From NCBI GenBank assembly GCA_024224295.1, contig JAAENN010000120.1, forward strand, positions 1 to 64,000: a stretch of DNA of 64,000 bases, in the 5' to 3' direction. This DNA comes from Shimia sp. Its GTDB lineage: Bacteria > Pseudomonadota > Alphaproteobacteria > Rhodobacterales > Rhodobacteraceae. Positions 1 to 10,283 of the stretch are shown here, one piece after another (within the stretch, counting starts at the first letter, position 1; every line of letters begins with the position of its first letter). The notes below the pieces were generated by a model that had not been told where the DNA came from, did no database searches, and worked only from the letters and a program-made list of their open reading frames with translations. The position numbers were made by a program, and so were the translations under genes.

Positions 1-951
1 GTCCATGATGGCGATGTGCTGGCCGCAGATGTTTTCGAGTTTCTTGGTGTCAAAACGTGCGGGGCTTTTGCCAATGCCGTCCAGATCAAACCATTCTTTG
101 GCCTGCACGTCGGTAAAGAACTCGTCATCGCCGTGGCTCCAACCGAGACGTGCGAGGTAGTTGCGCATGCCTGCAGAGGGGTAGCCCAATGCCTGATATT
201 CATGTGCGCCTGTTGCGCCGTGACGTTTGGACATCTTTTTGCCGTCCGCGCCGTGGATCAGCGGAATGTGAGCGTAAACCGGAAGATCCCAACCCATCGC
301 CTCATAGATCATCATCTGACGGGCCGCATTGTTGAGGTGATCGTCCCCGCGGATTACATGGGTTACGCCCATGTCATGGTCATCTACAACAACTGCCAAC
401 ATGTAAACCGGCGTACCGTCGGAGCGTAACAGGATCATGTCATCCAGTTGATCATTACGGATGGTCACGTCGCCCTGCACCTGATCGCGGATCACGGTTT
501 GGCCTTCACGTGGGGCTTTGATGCGGATCACATAAGGCGCGTCTGGGTGGCTGGAGTCATCGGCGTCGCGCCATGGGCTACGATAGTGGGTTGATTTACC
601 GGCGGCGCGGGCTTCATCGCGGAAGGTGGCAATTTCGTCTTGGGTAGCAAAGCACTTGTAGGCTTTGCCTTCTGCCAGCAACTGAAGTGCCACTTCGGCG
701 TGACGTTTTGCACCTTCAAATTGGCTGACAACCTCACCGTCGTGATCCAGACCAAGCCAGCTCAGACCTTGCAGGATGGCGTCGGTGGCCTCCGGTGTGG
801 AGCGCTCGCGGTCTGTGTCTTCGATGCGCAACAAAAATTTACCTCCGCGACCACGGGCATAGAGCCAGTTGAACAGCGCCGTACGTGCGCCGCCGATGTG
901 CAGATAACCGGTGGGCGATGGGGCAAAACGGGTGACGACCTGGCCTGTCAT
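1..951 (-). CDS. gltX: Glutamyl-tRNA synthetase, C-terminus cut by window edge
   Basis: Class I aminoacyl-tRNA synthetase that charges tRNA with glutamate in the cytosol. The first 317 codons are present and the reading frame runs off the left edge. Seen: the N-terminus [20 protein letters not shown] with the HIGH-type signature (HIGG) near residue 17, and the KMSK-type loop (KMSKRHG) around positions 221-240. Both halves of the Rossmann active site are therefore included; the missing part is the C-terminal anticodon-binding region. The ATG at 951 is the natural start for the family. It is divergent from comEC across an 80-base gap. Whether the specificity is GltX1-like or GltX2-like cannot be judged from the fragment. 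Confidence 0.96.
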   Translation of the reverse strand, partial: MTGQVVTRFAPSPTGYLHIGGARTALFNWLYARGRGGKFLLRIEDTDRERSTPEATDAILQGLSWLGLDHDGEVVSQFEGAKRHAEVALQLLAEGKAYKCFATQDEIATFRDEARAAGKSTHYRSPWRDADDSSHPDAPYVIRIKAPREGQTVIRDQVQGDVTIRNDQLDDMILLRSDGTPVYMLAVVVDDHDMGVTHVIRGDDHLNNAARQMMIYEAMGWDLPVYAHIPLIHGADGKKMSKRHGATGAHEYQALGYPSAGMRNYLARLGWSHGDDEFFTDVQAKEWFDLDGIGKSPARFDTKKLENICGQHIAIMD

Positions 952-1031
952 AGCGGGCTTAACCTTTCAGTAACCATTGGGGTTCTAGCGTTGAGGCACT
1001 GTCTAGCGACACCGATAAGAGAGGACAAGGC

Positions 1032-3074
1032 TTGCGCGTCGTCACGTCTCTGCGCCTTTCCCTTTTGCGTCAATACGGGCATCTGTTTTGCTGGGTGCCG
1101 GTCTGTTTGGGGTTGGGGATCGGGGTGTATTTTGCCCTGCCGGTGGAACCCGCCGTTGCCGTGTCGGTTGGGGTTGGCCTGATTTCTTTGAGTTTTGTGT
1201 GCTTGACGATCGGTCAGGAGGCTGACGTCGGGGCGCTGTTATGGATGGTGGCCTTGGTGCTCGCTGGTTTGTGTCTTGCGGGCGCGCGGGCGCATCGTGT
1301 GGCAGGACCGGTTTTGGAGTTTCGCTATTACGGACTGATTGAGGGGCGGATTGTGGCGATTGACCGATCGGCCTCAGACGCGGTGCGGTTGACGCTCGAA
1401 GATGTGGCCCTGGCCGAGATGACACCCGCACAAACGCCGATCCGTGTGCGCATTTCCCTGCATGGCAATCTGACGGGCACGGCGCCGATGCCGGGAAAAC
1501 TTGTCGGCACGACAGGACATCTATCGCCGCCTTCCGGGCCAGTAGAACCGGGGGGCTTTGATTTTCAGCGCCATGCCTGGTTCAAACAGATTGGCGCGGT
1601 TGGGTACACGCGGGTGCCGGTTTTGGCCATGGCACCGCCTGAAGGCGGCGGGATCTTCGGATTTCGGATGCGATTGTCGGCAGCGATCCAAGAGCGTATG
1701 GCGCCAGATGTGGCGGGATTTGCCGGTGCTGTGACCACGGGCGACCGCAGCGCGATCTCTGAAGATGTCACCGAAGCATTGCGCGGAGCCAACCTAGCGC
1801 ATTTGCTGGCGATTTCCGGGTTGCACATGGGGCTTCTGGCTGGGTTCGTGTTCGGCGCGGTAAGGTTTTGTATTGCGCTGGTGCCCACGGTGGCTCTGCG
1901 CGTGAATGGCAAAAAGATCGCTGCTTGCGTGTCCTTTGTGGCGGCCACGGGATATTTACTGCTGTCTGGAGGGGCTGTCTCTACTGAGCGGGCTTATGTG
2001 ATGACTGTGGTGGTTTTGCTGGCGGTGTTATTGGATCGGCGCGCGTTAACGCTTCGAGCGGTGGCGGTGGCGGCCACTGTCGTTTTGGTGTTTCAACCAG
2101 AGGCCTTGATGGGGCCGGGATTTCAGATGTCTTTTGCGGCTACGGCGGCTCTGGTGGGTGTGTTTGGCTGGTTGCGGGACATGCAGTGGCATTTAGGGCC
2201 TAAGTGGTTTCGACCGGTTTCAGCGGTTATAGTCTCGTCATTGGTGGCTGGGTTAGCAACTGCGCCTTTTGCAGCGATGCACTTTAATCATGTGGCGCAC
2301 TATGGCCTTTTGGCGAATGTGCTGTCGGTGCCGGTTATGGGTATTCTTGTGGTGCCCGCTGCCGTGGTGGCAGCGGTTTTGGCGCCGGTGGGGCTAGAGG
2401 CTGTGCCACTTTGGGCTATGGAGCAGGGGTTGCAGTGGATTTTGACCGTGGCGCAGTTCGTCAGTGGCTTGGATGGCGCGCGCGGGACTGTACCAAGCGG
2501 CGGGCGCTGGGTTTTGCCGGTGATTGCACTGGGAGGGCTTTGGCTGTTGCTTTGGCAGGGGCGTCCTCGGGTGGTTGGGGTCGTGGTCGTAACGGCGGGA
2601 TTTTGGCTTTGGGCTCAGGCGGAAAGGCCCGATGTTTTGATCTCCGACACCGGCGGGCTTGTGGGCGTGATGACGCCTGATGGGAGGGCCTTGTCTAAAG
2701 CCAAAGGGCAGGGGTTTGTTGCCGAGAACTGGTTGGAAAATGACGGTAGTAAGCGGGATCAGGCTGGGGCCGCAAGCCTGTGGCCTGGCGAGACGAGCCG
2801 TGTGCCATTTGTCGATTTGGCTAGCGGTGGGCGGTTGATACATGTGCAGGGGAAAACTGGAAGGTCGCTTTTTGAGGGCTGTGCGCCTGAGGATATTGCC
2901 GTGTTTTCAACATCTTTTGACGGGCAGTTGCCGTGCGAAACGCTGGACGTAAAAGACCTGGAAGCGCTTGGATCTGTGGCCCTGCGATTTGAGGGGGGGG
3001 CGCCGTTACGCAAAACGGCCCGCGAGGTGGCGGGCCGTCGGTTGTGGAACGATGCAGAGCTACGCGGTCAGTAG
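1032..3074 (+). CDS. comEC: ComEC/Rec2-family competence channel protein
   Basis: Polytopic inner-membrane protein (680 aa) of the ComEC/Rec2 family, which carries single-stranded DNA across the membrane during natural transformation. Seen: several hydrophobic helices near the N-terminus, an OB-fold-like soluble part near residues 95-190, and the family signature [10 protein letters not shown] near residue 259 followed by a long run of membrane helices. The C-terminal segment after about residue 530 has no HxHxDH metallo-beta-lactamase motif, so the nuclease-like domain of the longest family members looks reduced or absent. The start is TTG at 1032, about six bases after AGAGGA. The 3' end overlaps the convergent lexA gene by 7 bases. 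Whether the organism is naturally competent cannot be told from this gene alone. Confidence 0.9.
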   Translation: MRVVTSLRLSLLRQYGHLFCWVPVCLGLGIGVYFALPVEPAVAVSVGVGLISLSFVCLTIGQEADVGALLWMVALVLAGLCLAGARAHRVAGPVLEFRYYGLIEGRIVAIDRSASDAVRLTLEDVALAEMTPAQTPIRVRISLHGNLTGTAPMPGKLVGTTGHLSPPSGPVEPGGFDFQRHAWFKQIGAVGYTRVPVLAMAPPEGGGIFGFRMRLSAAIQERMAPDVAGFAGAVTTGDRSAISEDVTEALRGANLAHLLAISGLHMGLLAGFVFGAVRFCIALVPTVALRVNGKKIAACVSFVAATGYLLLSGGAVSTERAYVMTVVVLLAVLLDRRALTLRAVAVAATVVLVFQPEALMGPGFQMSFAATAALVGVFGWLRDMQWHLGPKWFRPVSAVIVSSLVAGLATAPFAAMHFNHVAHYGLLANVLSVPVMGILVVPAAVVAAVLAPVGLEAVPLWAMEQGLQWILTVAQFVSGLDGARGTVPSGGRWVLPVIALGGLWLLLWQGRPRVVGVVVVTAGFWLWAQAERPDVLISDTGGLVGVMTPDGRALSKAKGQGFVAENWLENDGSKRDQAGAASLWPGETSRVPFVDLASGGRLIHVQGKTGRSLFEGCAPEDIAVFSTSFDGQLPCETLDVKDLEALGSVALRFEGGAPLRKTAREVAGRRLWNDAELRGQ

Positions 3075-3781
3075 GTACGGATCAGCCCGACCAGTTTGCC
3101 TTGCACTTTGACTTTGTCCTCGGGGTAGACGCGGGTTTCGTACGCCGGGTTGGCGGCCTCCAGGGCGATGGAACTGCCGTTGTGGTGAAACTTTTTCAGT
3201 GTGGCTTCCTGATCTTCGACCAGTGCAACGACAATATCACCATTGTCGGCAGTGGTGGTTTCAGAGATGATCACCACATCGCCGTTGTTGATGCCCGCGT
3301 CGATCATGGAATCGCCTTTGACTTCAAGCGCGTAGTGGTTTTGGCCAACTGACAGCATCTGGCCTGGAACTGTCATGTGATGGTCGACGTGGCTGATGGC
3401 CTCGATGGGTACACCAGCGGCGATTTTTCCCATCACTGGCAGCTCCCGCGCGAAGTTTTTAACTTCTTCAGGCGTCACATTGGCCGGTTGGGATGGCGAC
3501 GGATGTGGCCCGTCGATCACCTTGGGGTTGAATCCCGCCGTTGGGGCCGAGGGCGCGCCGCCCATGCTTTCAGGCAGTTTTACAATCTCTATCGCGCGGG
3601 CGCGGTGGGCGAGGCGGCGGATGAACCCCCGCTCTTCCAATGCCGTGATCAGGCGGTGGATGCCTGATTTAGAGCGCAAATCCAGCGCGTCTTTCATTTC
3701 GTCAAAGCTGGGCGGCACCCCGTCTTTTTGCAGACGGGTGTGAATGAATTCCAGCAGGTCTAGTTGCTTCTTGGTCAACAT
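3068..3781 (-). CDS. lexA: SOS repressor LexA
   Basis: Transcriptional repressor of the SOS regulon (237 aa), with self-cleavage stimulated by RecA filaments after DNA damage. Seen: an N-terminal winged helix-turn-helix (residues 1-65, beginning [13 protein letters not shown]), a long linker rich in Pro and Ala, the cleavage site AAGV with the scissile Ala122-Gly123 bond, and a C-terminal S24 peptidase dyad with Ser158 (KGDSM) and Lys196 (EATLKKF). The length is typical for alphaproteobacteria, where the linker is longer than in E. coli. The gene has its own promoter with an SOS box, described separately, so autoregulation is very likely. Confidence 0.98.
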   Translation of the reverse strand: MLTKKQLDLLEFIHTRLQKDGVPPSFDEMKDALDLRSKSGIHRLITALEERGFIRRLAHRARAIEIVKLPESMGGAPSAPTAGFNPKVIDGPHPSPSQPANVTPEEVKNFARELPVMGKIAAGVPIEAISHVDHHMTVPGQMLSVGQNHYALEVKGDSMIDAGINNGDVVIISETTTADNGDIVVALVEDQEATLKKFHHNGSSIALEAANPAYETRVYPEDKVKVQGKLVGLIRTY

Positions 3782-3817
3782 GCTCGAGGACCCCCATATA
3801 GAGTGTGTCTTGTCCTC

Positions 3818-3846
3818 GTTCTACGCATGTTCTTGTTTTGTGTCAA
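3818..3846 (-). promoter_or_regulatory. lexA promoter with overlapping SOS (LexA) box
   Basis: Read on the minus strand, a consensus -35 TTGACA (3841-3846) is followed by a 17-base spacer and a -10 TAGAAC (3818-3823). Overlaid on it is the alphaproteobacterial LexA direct repeat, read on the plus strand as GTTC-TACGCAT-GTTC (3818-3832). One repeat half lies inside the -10 element and the other in the spacer, so bound LexA would block RNA polymerase. The box lies 37 bases upstream of the lexA start codon. This is the classic autoregulatory arrangement. Confidence 0.93.
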
Positions 3847-3908
3847 AACTTTTATAGAACATAGCGGAAACAGAAGCCGGAATGTGGTATGTGAGACAGG
3901 TGTTTGGC

Positions 3909-5084
3909 TTAGATCGGAATGTAGTCCACAGCAGCGCCTGCGGGCCAGTCTGGCGCATTTGGCGGCACGACAACAAGTGCGTTGGCGTCTGACAGGATAG
4001 ACAGCAGCGAACTGTCTTGATTGTCAAAAAGTGAGATTTTTCCGTGCTCTATGCGGGCGCGCATGTAGTGTTCGCGTGATCCGTTCTTTGGCATAGGGGT
4101 CGCGAGTTTCGCCGGAAGGCGTGGTGTGGGCGCTTCTCCAAGACCCAACATTGCCCGGATTACCGGCAGCACAAAAATATGGCCGCAGACCATGGCGGAC
4201 ACGGGGTTGCCGGGCAGGCCAATCATCATCGCGCCTTTTGCCAAAGTACCCGCCATAAGCGGTTTACCAGGGCGCATGGCGATTTTGTAAAAACTGCGCT
4301 CCATGCCCAACTCTTGTGCCACATCGCCAACAAGATCATGATCGCCCACCGAGGCGCCACCAATAGTGATGAGCAAATCGGCATCGTCCACCAGATCAAA
4401 GGCGGCTTCCAGCGAGGCGCGGGTGTCTCGGGCGATGGGCAGAAGGCGGGCTTCGCAGCCTGCGTCACGTAACATGGCTTGCAGGCCAAAGCTGTTGGAA
4501 GCGATGATTTGATCCGGGCCGGGTGTTTCGCCGGGCATGACCAACTCGTCACCGGTGGACAAGATCGCCACTTTGGGGCGGCGGGTCACAGGGACTTCGG
4601 CGATGTTCATCGACGCCATCAACGCAACATCCGATGGGCGCAGGACACGCGGCGCCGTAATGGTTTGACCCACTTTGAAGTCGCCACCCAAGGGTCTGAT
4701 GTGAAAGCCTTTGTCGAGGTTTTCGGAGAGCGTGATTGTGTCGCCATCGCGGCGCACATCTTCCTGAATGATCACGTGGTCGGCACCTTCGGGCACTGGG
4801 GCGCCGGTGAAGATGCGCACGGCCTGACCGGCGGACACGCTGCCGTCAAAGGCATGTCCGGCGGCGGCTTCACCAATCACGTCATAGGATTTTCCCGGCG
4901 CAGCACCGTCGGCGACGATGACGTAGCCATCCATGGCAGAGGCGGAAAACGGAGGTTGATCGCGGTTTGCCTGCACCGGCTGTGCCAACGTGCGGCCATT
5001 GGCTTGCGCCAGCGGCACGGTTTCCACTGGCAGCTGTTTGGTGAGGGCAAAGAGATGCGTGAGCGCGTCAGCAACCGAGATCAT
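3909..5084 (-). CDS. moeA: Molybdopterin molybdenumtransferase MoeA
   Basis: Inserts molybdate into adenylylated molybdopterin, the last step of molybdenum cofactor synthesis in the cytosol (391 aa). Seen: the N-terminal MoeA domain with SAMDGYV, the GTP/MPT-binding MoCF core with STGDEL and the [11 protein letters not shown] motif, and the C-terminal MoeA domain IV. The ATG at 5084 overlaps the moaC stop codon by four bases, so translation is probably coupled. It is the last gene of the trpG-trpD-ung-trpC-moaC-moeA chain. The 127 bases between its stop and the lexA start contain the lexA promoter. Confidence 0.96.
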   Translation of the reverse strand: MISVADALTHLFALTKQLPVETVPLAQANGRTLAQPVQANRDQPPFSASAMDGYVIVADGAAPGKSYDVIGEAAAGHAFDGSVSAGQAVRIFTGAPVPEGADHVIIQEDVRRDGDTITLSENLDKGFHIRPLGGDFKVGQTITAPRVLRPSDVALMASMNIAEVPVTRRPKVAILSTGDELVMPGETPGPDQIIASNSFGLQAMLRDAGCEARLLPIARDTRASLEAAFDLVDDADLLITIGGASVGDHDLVGDVAQELGMERSFYKIAMRPGKPLMAGTLAKGAMMIGLPGNPVSAMVCGHIFVLPVIRAMLGLGEAPTPRLPAKLATPMPKNGSREHYMRARIEHGKISLFDNQDSSLLSILSDANALVVVPPNAPDWPAGAAVDYIPI

Positions 5085-5572
5085 TTTGCTTCGTAACGTC
5101 CTGATTTACCGCCGTCTTTGAGGATCACGCGGATGCCGCCGATTTCCATGGCTTTGTCGACCGCTTTGGACATGTCATAGACCGTCAGGGCAGCCACATT
5201 GACCGCCGTTAGCGCTTCCATTTCCACGCCGGTCTGGCCGGTGGTTTTAACAGTCGCCTCGATGCGCAGACCGGGAAGGTCCGCGTCTGGTGTTAGCTCC
5301 ACGGCTACTTTGGTGATCGGCAGTGGGTGGCACAGGGGAATCAGGTCGGCGCATTTCTTGGCGCCCATGATACCGGCAAGGCGCGCCACACCCAGCACGT
5401 CGCCTTTTTTGGCGCGGCCTTCATTTATGATATCAAAGGTGGTGGGCGCCATTTTGACCCAACCTTCGGCGGTGGCGATGCGGGAAGTGACTGCCTTTTC
5501 AGAGACATCCACCATATGGGCATCACCCTTGGTGTCAAAATGAGTCAGGCCGGACGCGTGCGTGTCGCTCAT
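5081..5572 (-). CDS. moaC: Cyclic pyranopterin monophosphate synthase MoaC
   Basis: Converts 3',8-cH2GTP to cyclic pyranopterin monophosphate, an early molybdenum-cofactor step (163 aa). Seen: the family signatures [16 protein letters not shown] and EMEALTAV, and the C-terminal KDGGKSGRY. Start choice: the ATG at 5572 shares its A with the trpC stop (TGATG). A GTG one codon upstream is also open but is not needed. The moaB/moaA/moaE genes are not nearby, so the pathway is dispersed. Confidence 0.96.
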   Translation of the reverse strand: MSDTHASGLTHFDTKGDAHMVDVSEKAVTSRIATAEGWVKMAPTTFDIINEGRAKKGDVLGVARLAGIMGAKKCADLIPLCHPLPITKVAVELTPDADLPGLRIEATVKTTGQTGVEMEALTAVNVAALTVYDMSKAVDKAMEIGGIRVILKDGGKSGRYEAK

Positions 5573-6387
5573 CACATGCCTCCCATGGCGTTTAGCGGGT
5601 TGGCTAAAAGGGTGCGGGTGGCGGTGGCTACATCATCTTGGCGCATCAGGCTCTCGCCGATCAAGAAGGTGCGGGCGCCGTAGCGGGCCATGTCCGCCAG
5701 TTCCGCCGGCGTGTTGAGGCCGCTTTCACAGACAATCAGACGGTCTGCCGGCACCAGTTTGGACAGGGTGCGGGTGGTGTCGAGCGTGGTCTCAAACGTT
5801 TTGAGGTTGCGGTTGTTGATGCCCATGAGCGGGGATTTGAGCTGACTGGCACGCTCCAATTCCTCGCGGTCATGTACCTCTAGCAGCACGTCCATGTTCC
5901 AGCTAAAGGCGGCCTCTTCGAGTTCTTGCGCTTGCGCGTCGCTTACGGAGGCGAGGATGATCAGGATGCAGTCCGCACCGAGCGCGCGGGCTTCGGCCAC
6001 CTGATAGGTGTCATACATGAAGTCCTTGCGCAGCGCGGGCAAGTTCGTGGCGTTGCGGGCTTCGGTCAGGAAGGATTTTTGGCCCTGAAAACTTGGCGTG
6101 TCTGTCAACACAGACAGGCAGGTCGCGCCGCCTTCCTCATAGGCTTTGGCCAGTTCCGGAGGGTTGAAATCTTCGCGGATAAGACCTTTGGACGGAGAGG
6201 CTTTTTTGACTTCGGCGATCAGGCCGTAGCCTTCTCGCGCGGCTTTGTGCAGGGCATCGGAAAAGCCGCGTGTGGGGCTGGCTTCACGTGCCTCGGCCTC
6301 GACTGCCGCCAGAGGTTTGGCGGCCTTATCGGCGGCGACTTCTTCCAGCTTGTAAGCTTTGATTTTGTCCAGAACGGTTTCGGTCAT
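5572..6387 (-). CDS. trpC: Indole-3-glycerol phosphate synthase TrpC
   Basis: TIM-barrel enzyme (271 aa) that closes the indole ring of tryptophan from CdRP. Seen: the N-terminal [17 protein letters not shown], the substrate-binding [11 protein letters not shown] with catalytic lysine, the barrel strand [12 protein letters not shown], and [11 protein letters not shown]. It overlaps ung upstream by four bases and moaC downstream by one, so it belongs to a tightly packed polycistron. It is monofunctional, with no trpF fusion. Confidence 0.97.
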   Translation of the reverse strand: MTETVLDKIKAYKLEEVAADKAAKPLAAVEAEAREASPTRGFSDALHKAAREGYGLIAEVKKASPSKGLIREDFNPPELAKAYEEGGATCLSVLTDTPSFQGQKSFLTEARNATNLPALRKDFMYDTYQVAEARALGADCILIILASVSDAQAQELEEAAFSWNMDVLLEVHDREELERASQLKSPLMGINNRNLKTFETTLDTTRTLSKLVPADRLIVCESGLNTPAELADMARYGARTFLIGESLMRQDDVATATRTLLANPLNAMGGM

Positions 6388-7052
6388 GCGTCAGTCCAAT
6401 TTATCGGTGTGTCGCCTTGATCGACGAGCCAAGTGTTGATGGTTGAAAACGGGCGGGAGCCGAAAAAACCGCGACGGGCGGAAAGGGGCGAGGGATGCGC
6501 CGTTTCAATCATCAGATGTTGGCCGCCATCTTTAGGCGATGTGATGTGAGGTGCAAGGGCTTGGGCCTGTTTTCCCCACAGGACAAAAGCCGTAGGGCGG
6601 CGGGCGGAGATATCGGCAAGCACCTGATGCGTTAGTGTTTGCCAGCCAAGCGCCTTGTGGCCGTTTGCTTCGCCTGCGGGGACAGACAACACGGTGTTTA
6701 GTAGGAGCACGCCTTGTTTCGCCCAAAAGCGCAGGTCGCCGTTAGGTGGGGTTGCGCCAATATCGCTCTGCAACTCTTTGTAAATGTTATTTAAAGATCG
6801 GGGTAGTGGGGTTACATCGGGTCCGACAGAAAAGGACAAACCATGGGCATGTCCAGGCGTCGGGTAAGGATCCTGGCCCAAGATGACGACGTGCACATCT
6901 TCTGGTGCAACGGCCGCAAGCGCGGCAAAACGTTGCGCCGCGGGAGGAAGGATCTCCCGCGGGTCGTTTTGGATTTTTGTTTCGATGTCTGGCCAGCGGT
7001 CGGTGAAGAATGGCAGATGAGCCCAGTGGCTGGGCGGGGTGGTTGTGCTCAT
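6384..7052 (-). CDS. ung: Uracil-DNA glycosylase, family 1
   Basis: Base-excision-repair enzyme (222 aa) that removes uracil from DNA. Seen: the water-activating motif [20 protein letters not shown] with catalytic Asp, and the minor-groove loop [11 protein letters not shown] with catalytic His. Length is normal. It sits between trpD and trpC with four-base overlaps on both sides (7049-7052 and 6384-6387), an unusual place for a repair gene: expression would follow the tryptophan operon. I see no SOS box or separate promoter next to it. Confidence 0.97.
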   Translation of the reverse strand: MSTTTPPSHWAHLPFFTDRWPDIETKIQNDPREILPPAAQRFAALAAVAPEDVHVVILGQDPYPTPGHAHGLSFSVGPDVTPLPRSLNNIYKELQSDIGATPPNGDLRFWAKQGVLLLNTVLSVPAGEANGHKALGWQTLTHQVLADISARRPTAFVLWGKQAQALAPHITSPKDGGQHLMIETAHPSPLSARRGFFGSRPFSTINTWLVDQGDTPINWTDA

Positions 7053-8068
7053 GCCGCCGAGGTGACTTTGGCCAGTGCGGCTACCTTGCCTTTGGCAGCC
7101 CCAGAGTCGATGCTTTCACGGGCCTTTTCAACGCCTTCGCGTAAGTCTCTTGCTGCATCTGCCACCACCAGCGCGGCGGCGGAGTTGAGCAGGACGGCAT
7201 CACGATATGCGCTTTGCGCACCATCAAGCAGGGCGCGGAAGGCATTGGCGTTGTCCTCTGGCGTGCCACCGACGATGTCTTCAAACGGATGCACGGGCAG
7301 GCCTGCGTCTTCGGGGTGCAGCTCCACGTCTTTGACGGTGCCGTCTGTCTCGAGTGCCGAGACCCAGCTCACGCCGGTGATGGTCAGCTCATCAGTGCCG
7401 TCGGAGCCATGCACCAGCCAAGCGCGCTCGCTGCCCAATTGACCCAGGGTTTCGGCCATCGGGTGGATCAGGTCACGGGTGAAGGCGCCGGTCAGTTGAC
7501 GTTTGACGCCCGCCGGGTTGGTAAGCGGCCCGAGAATGTTGAAGATGGTGCGGGTTCCAAGCTCTGCGCGAGTGGGCATCACATGGGCAATTGCCGGGTG
7601 ATGCATGGGCGCCATCATGAAGGCTATACCGCAGGTTTCCAGCGCTTTTTCAACCACATCCGGGCCAACCATGACGTTGATGCCCATCTGGGCTTGCACG
7701 TCTGCTGTTCCGGATTTCGAGCTTAGGTTGCGGTTGCCGTGTTTGGCAACTGCAACGCCTGCACCTGCGGTGACAAAAGCTGTTGCCGTAGAAATGTTGA
7801 GCGTGTGCTTGCCGTCGCCGCCGGTGCCGACGATGTCAATTGCGCCGTCTGGTGCTTTCACCGCGTGGCATTTGGAGCGCATAACGGCGGCCGCAGCTGC
7901 ATATTCATCGACGGTTTCACCACGGGTGCGCAAAGCCATCAACAGACCGCCCATCTGACTCGGTGTGGCTTCGCCTTCGAAAAGCAGCGTAAAGGCGTCT
8001 TCGGCCTCTGCGCGCGTCAACGGACGATCAGCCGCGGCGCCGATCAGGAATTTAATGTCGGCAGTCAT
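7049..8068 (-). CDS. trpD: Anthranilate phosphoribosyltransferase TrpD
   Basis: Transfers the phosphoribosyl group from PRPP to anthranilate, the second step of tryptophan synthesis (339 aa). Seen: the glycine-rich PRPP loop [13 protein letters not shown] with [14 protein letters not shown], the [16 protein letters not shown] motif, and [11 protein letters not shown]. It overlaps trpG by four bases and ung by four bases. trpE is not in the window. Confidence 0.97.
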   Translation of the reverse strand: MTADIKFLIGAAADRPLTRAEAEDAFTLLFEGEATPSQMGGLLMALRTRGETVDEYAAAAAVMRSKCHAVKAPDGAIDIVGTGGDGKHTLNISTATAFVTAGAGVAVAKHGNRNLSSKSGTADVQAQMGINVMVGPDVVEKALETCGIAFMMAPMHHPAIAHVMPTRAELGTRTIFNILGPLTNPAGVKRQLTGAFTRDLIHPMAETLGQLGSERAWLVHGSDGTDELTITGVSWVSALETDGTVKDVELHPEDAGLPVHPFEDIVGGTPEDNANAFRALLDGAQSAYRDAVLLNSAAALVVADAARDLREGVEKARESIDSGAAKGKVAALAKVTSAA

Positions 8069-8658
8069 GCGGCGGCGTCCTCTTTGGCGGGCATCATGTC
8101 CAGAAAGTTTTTGAGCAAGGCGTGTCCGTGCTCAGAGGCTATGGACTCCGGGTGGAATTGCACGCCGTGGATGGGCAGCTCTTTATGTTGCAGCCCCATG
8201 ATGGTTCCATCGTCCAGTTCAGCGGTAATTTCCAGGCAGTCCGGCAGTGTTGCGCGGTCAACCACAAGGGAGTGATAGCGCGTCGCTTCAAACGGGCTGG
8301 GAAGCCCGGCAAAGAGACCTTTGCCAGTGTGTTTCATGGTGCCCATTTTGCCGTGCACAATCTCATGACAGCGCACAACGTCGCCGCCGAAGTGTTGACC
8401 GATGGTTTGGTGCCCCAAGCATACGCCCATCAAAGGTGTGCGGGTTTCCGCTGCAGCTGCCGTTAATGCTAGGCAGATGCCGGCCTGAGACGGGTCACAA
8501 GGGCCAGGGGACAGAAGGATGCCCGACGGGTTCATGCCCATGGCGTCCTGAACGGTCAACGCGTCGTTTCGCCAGACCCGCACATCGGCGCCCATTTCGC
8601 CCAGATAGTGCACAAGGTTGTAGGTGAAACTGTCGTAGTTATCGATCAGAAGCAGCAT
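8065..8658 (-). CDS. trpG: Anthranilate synthase glutamine amidotransferase component
   Basis: Class I glutamine amidotransferase (197 aa) that supplies ammonia to anthranilate synthase TrpE, and possibly to PabB. Seen: the N-terminal [20 protein letters not shown], the nucleophilic Cys in [11 protein letters not shown], and the His-Glu pair in [11 protein letters not shown]. The frame is open 30 codons further upstream, but the ATG at 8658 matches the family N-terminus and follows a GGGAAAGAA-like ribosome site. It is the first gene of the leftward chain and is divergent from the deacetylase-like gene at 8804. No trp leader peptide was recognised. Confidence 0.96.
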   Translation of the reverse strand: MLLLIDNYDSFTYNLVHYLGEMGADVRVWRNDALTVQDAMGMNPSGILLSPGPCDPSQAGICLALTAAAAETRTPLMGVCLGHQTIGQHFGGDVVRCHEIVHGKMGTMKHTGKGLFAGLPSPFEATRYHSLVVDRATLPDCLEITAELDDGTIMGLQHKELPIHGVQFHPESIASEHGHALLKNFLDMMPAKEDAAA

Positions 8659-8803
8659 TTTGTCGGTTCTTTCCCTAAAGATGCAAAAGGGGTGGAGGCA
8701 GAGGGCCTGCTCGCGGTATACATGTTCAGGCTTGGCGCAGAGGGTCAAGAGGGGCAGGTGCAGGTCGCCCCATAAAATGGACGTAAAAGAGAGGCAGGCA
8801 GCT

Positions 8804-10207
8804 ATGTTTCGCGGATTATTGTCAGGTGTGTTTTGGGGCGCGATCCTGGTGGGGGGCGTTTTGGCGGTGACGTCGCTGTTGTCGCCGCTGCCTGCAACGG
8901 TGAAACCTCAGACCAACGCGGATGCACCTAAAGCAACGGAAGATGCTTCACAAGAGAGTGGTGCAGTGGAAACGGAGTCGCAGGCGGATGCGGCGGTGAC
9001 CGAGGCCACGGCAACGGTCACACCAGAAGCGGATGGCAGCGACGCGCCGCCATTGAGCAACACCGATTCTGCTCCAAAACCCGAAACCGGTACAGAGACC
9101 GCCGCATTGGCTACGCCTGAGGCGACCGAGAGCGGGGGGGGTGTGACTATGGGTGAGGAGACGCCAGTTTTGCCAAACCCGCAGGCAGAGACACCTGCGG
9201 CGCCTGTGCCGGACTCCGAGCTGTCGATTTCGACCAATCCGCCGCAACCTGCCGCACCAGACGTGGCGGAAAATGATGTGTTCCCAACCCCCTCTGAGAA
9301 CAACGAGCTGGAGGAGAAAGAGAGCCTTGTGACCGAGGCGGCGCCGATTGAGGAAGCAGAAGACATCACGCCGAAAGCTGAGTCCGCGGAAGAGGAGATG
9401 GTTGAGGAAGCGGCGGCACAGGAAAGCCTGCTGAAACCGGCGAGCGATTTAAATGAAACGTTTGAACAGCGCACCTCCTCACGCTTGCCCACGGTGGGGG
9501 CAGATGAAGACGTTAGTGTAGAGACTATGGCGTCACGCCCTGTCGAAGCGAATGCGGAACAGTTTGAAAATGTGGGCGAGAAACCTGAGATGGCGATTGT
9601 TTTGATCGATACAGGGGAGGCCGAGTTTGATATGGACGCGCTGGAGAGCTTCCCTTACCCGTTGAGCATTGCCGTCAGCACTCTGGATCCAGAAGTGGCT
9701 GAGAAGGCAGCAGATTATCGTGCGCGGGGATTCGAAGTTCTCGCAATGGTAAACATGCCAAAAGATGCCTCGGCGAGCGATGTGGAGCAGGCCTTGCAGG
9801 CGCATCTTTCAGTTTCAGACGCCTTTGTCGGTGTGATGGAAGGACTGGAGGATGGATTGCAAGGCAGCAAGGAAATTAGTGACCAAGTGACCGAGGCTCT
9901 CCTGGGGAGTGGTCATGGATTATTGATGTTTTCCAATGGCTTAAATACAGCGCAGAAACTGGCTGCAAAAGAAGGGGTTCCGTCGGCATCAGTGTTCCGA
10001 GACTTTGATAACAAAGGTCAGTCTGCCGTTGTGATGCGCCGTTTCTTGGATGGGGCTGCCTTTAAGGCAGGACAAGAGCAAGGGGTCGTGATGGTGGGGC
10101 GCCTCCGTGATGAGGCGATCTCTGCACTGCTGCTGTGGGCGCTTCAGGATCGCGCGGGCACTGTGGCCATGGCGCCGGTGTCTGCGACCTTTGAAACTAT
10201 CAACTAG
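8804..10207 (+). CDS. Divergent polysaccharide deacetylase-family envelope protein
   Basis: Membrane-anchored protein of 467 aa. The N-terminus (MFRGLLSGVFWG, followed by a hydrophobic stretch to about residue 25) looks like a signal anchor. Residues about 30-255 are low-complexity and rich in Glu, Ala, Pro and Thr, probably an extended periplasmic spacer. The C-terminal about 200 residues (from near EMAIVLIDTGEAEFDMDAL) resemble the YibQ/divergent polysaccharide deacetylase fold. The usual metal ligands of true deacetylases are not obvious, so catalysis is uncertain. Start: ATG at 8804 after GAGAGGCAGG; the ATG at 8777 in the same frame is an alternative. The substrate is unknown. Confidence 0.72.
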   Translation: MFRGLLSGVFWGAILVGGVLAVTSLLSPLPATVKPQTNADAPKATEDASQESGAVETESQADAAVTEATATVTPEADGSDAPPLSNTDSAPKPETGTETAALATPEATESGGGVTMGEETPVLPNPQAETPAAPVPDSELSISTNPPQPAAPDVAENDVFPTPSENNELEEKESLVTEAAPIEEAEDITPKAESAEEEMVEEAAAQESLLKPASDLNETFEQRTSSRLPTVGADEDVSVETMASRPVEANAEQFENVGEKPEMAIVLIDTGEAEFDMDALESFPYPLSIAVSTLDPEVAEKAADYRARGFEVLAMVNMPKDASASDVEQALQAHLSVSDAFVGVMEGLEDGLQGSKEISDQVTEALLGSGHGLLMFSNGLNTAQKLAAKEGVPSASVFRDFDNKGQSAVVMRRFLDGAAFKAGQEQGVVMVGRLRDEAISALLLWALQDRAGTVAMAPVSATFETIN

Positions 10208-10236
10208 TTGGCCGTTGTGTCCTGTGCAAACCAGAG

Positions 10237-10255
10237 CCGGCGCTCATAGCGCCGG
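10237..10255 (+). terminator. Hairpin after the deacetylase-like gene, no T-run
   Basis: Perfect 8-bp inverted repeat CCGGCGCT-CAT-AGCGCCGG thirty bases after the stop codon at 10207. There is no convincing T-run, so it may be a weak terminator or an mRNA 3' stabiliser. Confidence 0.45.
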
Positions 10256-10283
10256 TTCAAAGTTCTAGAAGCTTTTCTGAATG

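Noticed and set aside
981-996. GTTC half-site upstream of comEC
   Set aside because: The second half (GAGG) does not match; no support for SOS control of comEC.
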